Source: Paenibacillus senegalensis JC66
GTDB taxonomy: Bacteria > Bacillota > Bacilli > Paenibacillales > NBRC-103111
DNA length: 64,000 nt
NCBI RefSeq assembly: GCF_000285515.1
Contig: NZ_HE610957.1
Coordinates: 1,425,731 to 1,489,730 of the forward strand
Direction: 5' to 3'
In this document: positions 26,470-33,640 of the stretch, one piece after another
Numbering within the stretch: the first letter of the stretch is position 1
How the letters are laid out: every line of letters begins with the position of its first letter
Translations under genes and position numbers: made by a program
Notes under the pieces: generated by a model
Databases searched by the model: none
The model's input: only the letters and a program-made list of their open reading frames with translations
Told to the model about the DNA's origin: nothing

Positions 26470-26690
26470 TTGCTTACCTTATACTTCATATTACCCTGGC
26501 CCATTGAACTTTATTATTACACTTTATTATTACACTTTCTTACTGCACTTCCTTACTGCACTTCCTTATTACCTTTCCTTATTGCGCTTCTTGCACTTTT
26601 CTTGCCTTGTCCTACCCTTATTACACTTTCCTTATTCCACTTCCTTATTAATCTTCCTTTACTTTTCTTTGTTACTTTAACTGCCTTTCA
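26470..26690. repeat. Degenerate CACTTYCTTAYTG tandem repeats
   Basis: Units of about 12-15 bp, rich in T, C and A, fill about 220 bp between sda and its terminator. An 88-codon open frame through it encodes only Leu/Phe/Tyr-rich sequence and was rejected. Confidence 0.6.
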
Positions 26691-26721
26691 CAGTTACTAC
26701 GCATTATGGCCGTTCTTTCTG

Positions 26722-26880
26722 CTAGATTCCCTTTGATGAAGAGCTCTGCTCCAGTAATGGCAGCTCCAGCTTTCTTCGATTAATCTCCGCTAAAAGGAGC
26801 GAGATAAATTCCCTATCCAAGTTTAACTCCACCGCTTTTTGATAAGTCTCCACCAGGATGTCGTCATTTAATAGAGTCAT
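26722..26880 (-). CDS. sda: Sda, inhibitor of sporulation histidine kinases
   Basis: 52 residues: MTLLNDDILVETYQKAVELN and onward, ending in a Ser-rich tail. The helical-hairpin pattern L-x-D-[ED]-x-L-[IV]-E-[ST]-Y-x-K-A-x-E-L-N-L-[DN]-R-[ED]-F-I, then EI-x-RR, fits Bacillus Sda almost position by position. Sda binds the dimerisation/phosphotransfer domain of KinA-type kinases and delays sporulation when replication is disturbed. AAGGGTGAG lies 5 bp before ATG. Its upstream region carries DnaA boxes and a LexA-type box, and the next upstream gene is a candidate kinase target. The gene is short and easy to miss. Confidence 0.85.
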   Translation of the reverse strand: MTLLNDDILVETYQKAVELNLDREFISLLLAEINRRKLELPLLEQSSSSKGI

Positions 26881-26910
26881 TGTTCTCACCCTTTCTTACT
26901 CTTTGTACTC

Positions 26911-26939
26911 ATCCTAACATTGATCTTTATTTAGAACAA
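26911..26939 (-). promoter_or_regulatory. Putative sda promoter
   Basis: Minus strand -35 TTGTTC (26939-26934), 17-bp spacer, -10 TAGGAT (26916-26911). It is 31 bp upstream of the start codon, and the -35 is inside the LexA-type box. Confidence 0.5.
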
Positions 26940-26945
26940 CTGTTC
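26934..26945. promoter_or_regulatory. LexA (SOS) box over the sda -35
   Basis: GAACAACTGTTC is an exact match to GAAC-N4-GTTC, the Firmicute LexA/DinR core. It covers the -35 element. Confidence 0.6.
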
Positions 26946-26947
26946 TG

Positions 26948-27047
26948 TTATCCACACTAACTTGTGGGCAATATGTAGATAAATTGTGCATAACCGTCTT
27001 GAAGCTTACCCTAATGCCCGTGGATAATGTGTATAACGTTATCCACA
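26948..27047. promoter_or_regulatory. Cluster of DnaA boxes upstream of sda
   Basis: Four exact TTATNCACA sites (26948-26956, 26985-26993, 27028-27036, 27039-27047) and two with one mismatch (26974-26982, 27019-27027) within 100 bp, in both orientations. An AT-rich stretch follows at 27061-27100. In Bacillus, sda is known to be controlled by DnaA. Confidence 0.75.
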
Positions 27048-27155
27048 AAAACGCCGTCCTCTTTCTATTGAAAAATATTTTTATAAATTTTTTTAGCTCA
27101 TCCCTTTAATAATGATTTCCATGCCAGACCGGAGTTTTTTCAGGGCATAGCAAAA

Positions 27156-27190
27156 AGACGGATTAATGGGCGCTGCCAAAACTTCCGTCT
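27156..27190 (-). terminator. Terminator of the PAS kinase gene
   Basis: AGACGGA and TCCGTCT pair, followed by TTTTTG on the minus strand, between the kinase stop and the DnaA-box cluster. Confidence 0.6.
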
Positions 27191-27270
27191 CTTCATGATT
27201 TTAATACGGTTCAATAAACAAGACTAGTTCGCGGGGACTGAAAGTCAGGATACATTTAACACTGGGCTAC

Positions 27271-28788
27271 TTACTCCTCCTGCTTCTGAAGCGGAAGATC
27301 GATCCATACCGTTGTCCCGACATTCTTCTCGGAATGAATCTGCAGCTTTGCTTCGTGCTGTTCGAGAATTTGATTCGACACCATAAGCCCCAGTCCGCTT
27401 CCATTGTCCTTCGTAGTAAAAAAGGGCTCGCCCAGGCGGGAAATTACTTCCGGTTCTATGCCTGTACCGGTATCCGTAAATTTCAGCCTAATCATTCCGT
27501 TCTCGGTTAGGGATGCGTGGATCCACAATGTCCCTCCGCCGTTTGCCATTGCTTCGATTGCATTTTTTACAATATTGACGAACACCTGCTTCATTTGTCT
27601 TCCGTCACAATAGAGCTCCGGAACGTTCGAATCAACGTGACAGAACAATTCCACTCTCGCAGCAGCCGCCTGCAGCTCCATGACAACCAGCACTTCCTGT
27701 ATGAGTTCATCAAGCTGATGATTCTTGAAATTTTGGGCTTCCGAAGGCCGGGCAAGCACCATAAATTCTCCAATTGTATAGTGAATCCGCTCCAGTTCAG
27801 TAAGCATAATATCGATGTAGGGCTGATGTCCTTCCGACTTGGATTTCATCAGCTGGAGAAACCCTTTCATCGCCGTCAACGGGTTGCGCATTTCATGAGC
27901 AAGACCGGCAGCCAGCTGGCTGACCGCCAGCAGCTTGTCCGATTGCCGCTTCTGCCGATCCCGTTTTCTCTGTTCCGTCACATCCCTGAGCATACTTTGA
28001 ATAACGGGACGCTGCATATATTGAAACACTGCGATGCTGGACATTTCCAATTCTATAGATTGTCCGTCCATTCGAATCATGCGGTATTCCTTGAAGCTGG
28101 CCCGGGATTGATTAAATTGCAGCGTTTCCAGTCCTTCCTTGACAATTTCCCTATCCTCCTGGTGGACGAAGTCAAGAATAGAACGTCCAAGCAGTTCTCT
28201 TTCCCATTTAGCTCCCAATAACTGCAGCGCTGCATCGTTAGCATAGATAATGACGTCCTCGCTGTGGAACAATATCGGCTCCGGCGGAACTTTCAGCATA
28301 CTGCTGTTGCGCTTATCCCTCTCTATAACAAAGTCCTCCAACTGCTGCAGCTTCTCCTGATTCCTTCTGTCCTGGGTAACGAGAAGCAACAGGCGCGCAC
28401 CCTGCAGTTCCACAGAGCTTGCCCGGATCTTAAGCGGCAGCGCCTCTTTATTTTTAGTAGACCATACTCCCAGAAGCTGCAGCTCTTGGCCGGAATCGAT
28501 CTGTTTCCAATCGGAAGCAGACAATGCTAAGCGAGTATGTCCGGTAAGCGCTGCCCCATCCATAGCCAAATACTCTTCCTCATTATAACCGGTCAGGTTA
28601 CAAAGCGCTGAATTAACTACCCATACCCGATTCAGCTGGCCCTTCTCATCTCTTTCACACACCAGGACCCCTTCCTGTAACTGGCTGATCAGCTGCTCAA
28701 CCAGTTTCCAGGCCGAATTCTCCCCATTGCCGATTAAACCGGCTTGTCCCCTTGTCCGGGAACGGACTCTGCTCACCAAGTCACTCAT
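27271..28788 (-). CDS. PAS-domain histidine kinase, probable sporulation phosphorelay kinase
   Basis: 505 residues with no membrane helix, so cytoplasmic. Two PAS-like regions (about 28-140 and 168-275) lead into the H-box LAHEMRNPLTAMKGFLQLM, the form typical of KinA/KinE-type sporulation kinases, then N-box FVNIVKNAIEAM, G1 DTGTGI, F-box EPFFTTK and G2 GSGLGL. Such kinases phosphorylate Spo0F; no response regulator is adjacent, fitting an orphan kinase. GGAGTGG lies 7 bp before ATG. A Spo0A box lies upstream and sda is the next gene downstream. Whether it feeds sporulation is inferred. Confidence 0.82.
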   Translation of the reverse strand: MSDLVSRVRSRTRGQAGLIGNGENSAWKLVEQLISQLQEGVLVCERDEKGQLNRVWVVNSALCNLTGYNEEEYLAMDGAALTGHTRLALSASDWKQIDSGQELQLLGVWSTKNKEALPLKIRASSVELQGARLLLLVTQDRRNQEKLQQLEDFVIERDKRNSSMLKVPPEPILFHSEDVIIYANDAALQLLGAKWERELLGRSILDFVHQEDREIVKEGLETLQFNQSRASFKEYRMIRMDGQSIELEMSSIAVFQYMQRPVIQSMLRDVTEQRKRDRQKRQSDKLLAVSQLAAGLAHEMRNPLTAMKGFLQLMKSKSEGHQPYIDIMLTELERIHYTIGEFMVLARPSEAQNFKNHQLDELIQEVLVVMELQAAAARVELFCHVDSNVPELYCDGRQMKQVFVNIVKNAIEAMANGGGTLWIHASLTENGMIRLKFTDTGTGIEPEVISRLGEPFFTTKDNGSGLGLMVSNQILEQHEAKLQIHSEKNVGTTVWIDLPLQKQEE

Positions 28789-28828
28789 CTTTTTACCACT
28801 CCGCTCTTTGAGGTGCCACTTTGACTAA

Positions 28829-28869
28829 ATTATACTATGTCATTCAAGCTTTGGATATTGCTTGTCGAA
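28829..28869 (-). promoter_or_regulatory. Kinase promoter -10 with upstream Spo0A box
   Basis: Minus strand TATAAT at 28834-28829 with no good -35. TGTCGAA (0A box, plus strand 28863-28869, within TTGTCGAAAAAA) is about 41-47 bp before the expected start of transcription, as in Spo0A-P activated promoters. Confidence 0.45.
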
Positions 28870-28946
28870 AAAAGGCGGAATTCCCAAACACCGGGCACTT
28901 TGCAAATCCAAACACGGAAACTTACAATTTCTGATATAGTAAAAAA

Positions 28947-28980
28947 CCTGGAAGAAATTCGCCAAACGAATTCTTCCAGG
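28947..28980 (-). terminator. Terminator of the sdhCAB operon
   Basis: CCTGGAAGAATTCG and its near-complement form a long stem with a 5-nt loop, followed by six T on the minus strand. Confidence 0.8.
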
Positions 28981-29006
28981 CTCATAGGCTGATAATCGAA
29001 AAATGG

Positions 29007-29771
29007 TTACGAGCGCAGCCATTTCTTGAATAGATGCTTCGTGGTGTCTGCATTGATCGCTGCTATGGAGGTCGTCAGCGGAATTCCTTTCGGGCAGGAG
29101 CGCACGCAGTTTTGCGAGTTACCGCAGCCTTCAATGCCTCCATCGGTCATGAGGGTCTCCAGACGCTCATCCTTGTTCATTTCTCCTGTCGGATGAGCAT
29201 TGAACAATCTGACCTGAGAAATCGCAGCCGGTCCGATAAAGTCGGAACGGTCGTTCACGTTGGGACAAGCTTCAAGACAAACTCCACATGTCATACATTT
29301 GGACAATTCATAAGCCCATTGACGTTTGGTCTCAGCCATCCGGGGACCCGGTCCCAGATCATAGGTTCCATCAATCGGAATCCACGCTTTAACCTTCTTC
29401 AAGGCTGAGAACATCCGTTCACGATTAATGACCAGGTCACGCACAACTGGGAAAGTGGTCATTGGCGCAATGCGGATAGGCTGTTCCAGCTTGTCAATCA
29501 GCGCTGTACATGCTTGACGGGGCTTGCCGTTAATAATCATGGAGCAAGCTCCGCACACTTCTTCCAGACAGTTGGATTCCCAGCAAACCGGAGTCGTCTT
29601 TTGTCCCTTCGCGTTAACCGGATTACGCTGCAGCTCCATCAGCGCGCTGATCACGTTCATATTGGGACGGTACGGGATTTCGAAATCCTCGGTGTACGGG
29701 TTCGAGTTGGCATTATCCTGACGGGTAATGCTCAGCTTTATCGTTTTGTTGCTCGCCACTGCCTCAGCCAT
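29007..29771 (-). CDS. sdhB: Succinate dehydrogenase iron-sulfur subunit
   Basis: 254 residues. The [2Fe-2S] cysteines are in CWESNCLEEVCGACSM with a later QAC; the [4Fe-4S] and [3Fe-4S] clusters are bound by CMTCGVCLEACP and CGNSQNCVRSCPKG. It passes electrons from SdhA flavin to menaquinone at the membrane. The start is 2 bp after the sdhA stop with GGAGGG before it, so it is translationally close to sdhA. Last gene of sdhCAB. The second cluster lacks one of the usual Cys positions, a normal variation in this enzyme class. Confidence 0.95.
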   Translation of the reverse strand: MAEAVASNKTIKLSITRQDNANSNPYTEDFEIPYRPNMNVISALMELQRNPVNAKGQKTTPVCWESNCLEEVCGACSMIINGKPRQACTALIDKLEQPIRIAPMTTFPVVRDLVINRERMFSALKKVKAWIPIDGTYDLGPGPRMAETKRQWAYELSKCMTCGVCLEACPNVNDRSDFIGPAAISQVRLFNAHPTGEMNKDERLETLMTDGGIEGCGNSQNCVRSCPKGIPLTTSIAAINADTTKHLFKKWLRS

Positions 29772-29773
29772 GC

Positions 29774-31546
29774 TTATTCTCCTCCCTTCTTCTGGTTGCT
29801 TTGTTTATCAGTTGAGTAGTCACGTTTACGAGGCGGAATCAGGGAAACATCGATCTCTTGGTACGTAATTTTCGGACCATCCGGTGTATGAGTTGCGATT
29901 GTAGTTTTCATGAAATTATCATCATCACGCTCTGGGAACTCCGGTTTATAGTGGGCACCGCGGCTTTCGTTTCTCATCAAAGCGCCGATTGTCATTGCGC
30001 GGGCCAGTGTCAGCATGTTCCACAATTGCCGGGTGAACGCCACACCAGGATTGTTCCAGCGGGACGTATCTACAATGTTAATGTTCTTGTATCTTTCCAT
30101 AAGCTCCTGGATTTTGTTGTCCGTTTCCTCCAGGTTCTTGTTGTAACGAACAACCGTCATGTTGTTAGTCATCCATTCTCCCAATTCTTTATGGATAACG
30201 TAAGCATTTTCGGTGCCGTCCATTTTCAGCAGCTTCTCGTATTTATCGGTCTCCACCTTCTTCTGTCTTTCAAACACAGAAGAGGATACATCCTCGGCAT
30301 GCTTGCTCAGGCCTTTAATATACTCTACAGCTTTAGGCCCGGCGACCATCCCTCCAAAAATCGAGGAGACCAACGAATTCGCGCCAAGACGATTAGCCCC
30401 ATGAATGGAGTAATCACATTCGCCGGCAGCAAACAGTCCCGGAATATTGGTCATCTGGTTGTAATCGACCCACATTCCGCCCATCGAGTAGTGAACCCCA
30501 GGGAAAATTTTCATCGGAATTTTACGCGGATCGTCTCCCATGAATTTCTCGTAGATTTCGATAATGCCTCCGAGCTTAATATCCAGCTCTTTCGGATCCT
30601 TGTGGGAAAGATCAAGGTATACCATGTTCTCCCCGTTAATACCGAGCTTCAAATCTACACACACATGGAAGATTTCCCTCGTTGCAATATCACGCGGAAC
30701 AAGGTTCCCGTAGGCCGGATACTTCTCCTCCAGGAAATACCAAGGCTTGCCGTCTTTATAGGTCCAGATCCGTCCGCCTTCCCCACGGGCCGATTCACTC
30801 ATCAGACGAAGCTTATCGTCCCCCGGAATAGCCGTCGGGTGAATTTGAATGAATTCGCCGTTGGCGTAATGAACGCCCTGCTGATACAACGCACCGGCAG
30901 CGGTTCCTGTATTGATGACAGAATTGGTTGTTTTACCAAAAATAATTCCCGGACCGCCTGTAGCCATAATAACGGCATCAGCCGGGAAGCTGTGAATTTC
31001 CATTGAACGCAAGTCTTGGGCGACGATTCCACGGCACACTCCCTCGTCGTCCAATACAGCGGATGTAAATTCATAATGCTCGTACTTCTTGACCAGACCA
31101 GCCGTTTCCCAACGGCGAACCTGTTCATCCAATGCGTACAGCAGCTGTTGGCCGGTAGTAGCTCCGGCAAACGCTGTGCGGTGATGCTTGGTTCCCCCGA
31201 AACGGCGGAAATCCAGAAGCCCCTCCGGAGTCCGGTTAAACATAACGCCCATCCGGTCCATCAAGTGAATAATGCCAGGAGCAGCATCACACATTGCTTT
31301 AACCGGCGGTTGATTCGCCAGGAAGTCTCCCCCGTATACCGTGTCGTCAAAATGCTCCCACGGAGAGTCTCCTTCCCCCTTTGTATTTACAGCCCCGTTA
31401 ATTCCGCCCTGGGCACAAACAGAGTGAGAACGCTTGACCGGAACCAGGGAGAATAAATCTACATGAACGCCGGCTTCGGCTGCTTTGATCGTTGCCATAA
31501 GTCCGGCCAGCCCTCCGCCAACTACGATGATTTTTGTATTAGCCAT
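29774..31546 (-). CDS. sdhA: Succinate dehydrogenase flavoprotein subunit
   Basis: 590 residues, family length. FAD-binding GGGLAGLMATIKAAE at the N-terminus, the covalent-FAD His in KRSHSVCAQGGING, substrate-site HPTAIPGDD and SESARGEGGRIW, and the C-terminal RNESRGAHYKPEFPERDD are all present. It oxidises succinate to fumarate in the TCA cycle; the Bacillus-type enzyme uses menaquinone. Middle gene of sdhCAB, 20 bp after sdhC. Confidence 0.96.
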   Translation of the reverse strand: MANTKIIVVGGGLAGLMATIKAAEAGVHVDLFSLVPVKRSHSVCAQGGINGAVNTKGEGDSPWEHFDDTVYGGDFLANQPPVKAMCDAAPGIIHLMDRMGVMFNRTPEGLLDFRRFGGTKHHRTAFAGATTGQQLLYALDEQVRRWETAGLVKKYEHYEFTSAVLDDEGVCRGIVAQDLRSMEIHSFPADAVIMATGGPGIIFGKTTNSVINTGTAAGALYQQGVHYANGEFIQIHPTAIPGDDKLRLMSESARGEGGRIWTYKDGKPWYFLEEKYPAYGNLVPRDIATREIFHVCVDLKLGINGENMVYLDLSHKDPKELDIKLGGIIEIYEKFMGDDPRKIPMKIFPGVHYSMGGMWVDYNQMTNIPGLFAAGECDYSIHGANRLGANSLVSSIFGGMVAGPKAVEYIKGLSKHAEDVSSSVFERQKKVETDKYEKLLKMDGTENAYVIHKELGEWMTNNMTVVRYNKNLEETDNKIQELMERYKNINIVDTSRWNNPGVAFTRQLWNMLTLARAMTIGALMRNESRGAHYKPEFPERDDDNFMKTTIATHTPDGPKITYQEIDVSLIPPRKRDYSTDKQSNQKKGGE

Positions 31547-31566
31547 TGCGTCTAGTCCCCCCTCGA

Positions 31567-32220
31567 TTATTGATTCAGAACGCTAGTGTCTTGAAATTCC
31601 GCCCCGGTAAAGGCAGTAATCGCCAAAATACCGATAACCGACAGCACCACGAAAAAGATCATGCAAATGTAGCCGGAAACCTTCTGGGCACGTGGTCCCA
31701 CAGTAATTCCCCAGCTGACCAGGAAAGACCAGATTCCATTCGAAAAGTGGAACACAGCCGCTACAATCCCGATAATATACAAGGCAAAAGCCCAAGGCTG
31801 TGTCGCAATTTCGTGCATCCGAACTCCCAATTCGTCGTGACTGACGATGCCTAACGCTACTTGAACACGGGTTTCAAATACATGCCATACTACAAACAGC
31901 AGCGTAATGACGCCTGTAACCCTTTGCAGCATAAACATCACGTTACGGAAATAGCCGTAATTGTTTACGTTATTCCGCGATGTGTAGGCCATGTATAAGC
32001 CGTACACCCCATGGTACAGCAGCGGGAGATAAATGCCGAAAATCTCCAGGGCCAGCACAAAAGGCAAGCTGTTGATAAACTCTACCTGCTCGATAAACCC
32101 TGCATGCCCCTTCTCAAAGGCTGAATAGTTGGACACCAGGTGGAAGATCAGAAACATTCCGACCGGGATAATCCCAAGCAGTGAGTGCAGCTTGCGATAG
32201 TAATAAGAGTTTCCTGCCAT
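31567..32220 (-). CDS. sdhC: Succinate dehydrogenase cytochrome b558 subunit
   Basis: About 217 residues, five membrane helices, with His residues in YYRKLHSLLGI, IFHLVSNY, LYHGVYGLY, VWHVFETR and HFSNGIWSF that fit di-heme binding of the Bacillus type. It anchors SdhA/SdhB and reduces menaquinone. ATG at 32220 (MAGNSYYY) has AAAGGGGAA upstream; the longer frame has no ribosome site. First gene of the operon; the region before it is shared with a divergent LysR gene. Confidence 0.92.
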   Translation of the reverse strand: MAGNSYYYRKLHSLLGIIPVGMFLIFHLVSNYSAFEKGHAGFIEQVEFINSLPFVLALEIFGIYLPLLYHGVYGLYMAYTSRNNVNNYGYFRNVMFMLQRVTGVITLLFVVWHVFETRVQVALGIVSHDELGVRMHEIATQPWAFALYIIGIVAAVFHFSNGIWSFLVSWGITVGPRAQKVSGYICMIFFVVLSVIGILAITAFTGAEFQDTSVLNQ

Positions 32221-32571
32221 CTGAAAACGTTCCCCTTTCAAAATTATGGAGCTTGTCAAAACCAATACTCATTGTAAACCCAAGCCGATGAAGCGTCAAC
32301 AATTTGTAACATGATTCGTCACGATATGGACACACTCATTCTATCGCTTCATGTTAGACCGGGCTTTGAGTCTCTTCACCTGCCCTTAGGCTTTCCATTG
32401 ATTGTCGAAAATATAGGGAAGGCTTCATCTTTTGTGAACATTACGTGACATATTTCATTTTACTGGTAGATCACTTATAATGGAAGTGCTTATTCATTAT
32501 ATATGTTTATTAACTTTTTGCATAACGAATGAAATTATCATCATACTATCCATTAGATGAGGTGAAACGCA
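32221..32571. promoter_or_regulatory. Divergent sdhCAB / LysR control region
   Basis: About 350 bp with no gene. It holds a TGTCGAA Spo0A-like box (32403-32409), and a TATAAT near 32476 for the LysR gene. A CRE-like core next to the sdhC ribosome site is imperfect. A LysR protein often acts on a divergent neighbour, so sdhCAB is a possible target, unproven. Confidence 0.4.
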
Positions 32572-33477
32572 TTGGAGGATTTATATGCTTTCGCTACCGT
32601 TGTCGAGCAAAAGAGCTTGAACCGCGCTTCAGGAGTGCTTAAGCTGTCACAGCCTGCGCTTTCACGCAAAATCATGGGGCTGGAGGCGGAGCTGGGCATT
32701 CAGCTGTTTGAGCGCAAGGGAAAGCGCCTGGAGCTTACCCGCGCTGGTCAGGTTTGCTACGAATACGCCGTTGAGCTGCGGAAAATCCACCGGGAAATGG
32801 TGCAGACCTTAAGCCAGTTCCGCTCCGGTCTGTCCACTTTAAGCTTAACGATAGGGGCGAGCCTAACTACACTGCAATCGACTCTGCCGGATTTGATTAC
32901 TTTTTATACTAACGATTTCCCCCATACAGATATTAAAGCATTAACAGGCAAAACCCATGAAATCGTTACAATGGTAAGAGAAAAAAAAGTCGACATTGGC
33001 CTCGTTGCTTCGCAAAGCGAAAGCCCGGGCTTAACCTGTCTGCCCTTGTTTGAGGATCATTTATGCCTGGTCCTGCCTGCCGGACATCCGCTCGCGGAAA
33101 TGAAAGCAATCAAAATGAAAAACATCCAGGATCTGCCGATGCTGCTCTTCTCCAAAGGAACATGGTACCGCGTCATGATGGATGAGTTGTTTCACAAATA
33201 CGCTGTATTCCCGAATGTGAAAATGGAGATTGATTCTTTTGAAGCGATCATTCGGCTCGTTTCTTCTATTAAAGTGGCTACCCTGCTGCCCAAATCGTAT
33301 TTGCGCGGTCATCTGCTGGACAACAACGATCTGTCGGTTAGAACGATACCGGAGCTTGAAGAGCGTAAACGAACCACATCCTTGATGTACATTACTGAAG
33401 CAGCCGCCGACCCGGTGATCAGCACGTTTATCGGAAAGGCCCGTGAATATTTCTCCAAGGCCGGCCGCTCCCCTTGA
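32572..33477 (+). CDS. LysR family transcriptional regulator
   Basis: 301 residues starting at TTG 32572 (EDLYAFATVVEQKSLNRAS), GAGGTG 7 bp upstream. Helix-turn-helix: ASGVLKLSQPALSRKIMGLEAELGIQLFERKGKRLELT. The effector domain is about 90-295. It is divergent to sdhC, so it may respond to a carbon or redox metabolite. It looks like the CysL/YwfK group by pattern, but that assignment is tentative. Confidence 0.87.
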   Translation: MEDLYAFATVVEQKSLNRASGVLKLSQPALSRKIMGLEAELGIQLFERKGKRLELTRAGQVCYEYAVELRKIHREMVQTLSQFRSGLSTLSLTIGASLTTLQSTLPDLITFYTNDFPHTDIKALTGKTHEIVTMVREKKVDIGLVASQSESPGLTCLPLFEDHLCLVLPAGHPLAEMKAIKMKNIQDLPMLLFSKGTWYRVMMDELFHKYAVFPNVKMEIDSFEAIIRLVSSIKVATLLPKSYLRGHLLDNNDLSVRTIPELEERKRTTSLMYITEAAADPVISTFIGKAREYFSKAGRSP

Positions 33478-33640
33478 TTGGTTAAACCTGCAGTAGATAC
33501 GAATTGTTTATTAAACCTAAAATTTTGCTGTATACGAACCGGGATTAGCAGGAAAAATGGTAGTACACAGGAGAAAACTGGAATCACCAGCCTGGATATG
33601 ATACTTTGTAAGCAATAGATTATGTTAAGGAGAATGGACA

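Noticed and set aside
26470-26736. 88-codon open frame of Leu/Phe/Tyr residues
   Set aside because: Lies wholly in a short tandem repeat, no ribosome site, overlaps the 3' end of sda.
26948-27100. Chromosome replication origin
   Set aside because: DnaA boxes and an AT-rich stretch are present, but there is no dnaA or dnaN, and Sda control explains the boxes.
29858-31006. 382-codon plus-strand open frame
   Set aside because: Antisense shadow of sdhA; long only because of codon bias in the real gene.
32221-32235. CRE at the sdhC ribosome site
   Set aside because: The core matches but both flanking W positions fail, and the site lies over the ribosome-binding site rather than the promoter.
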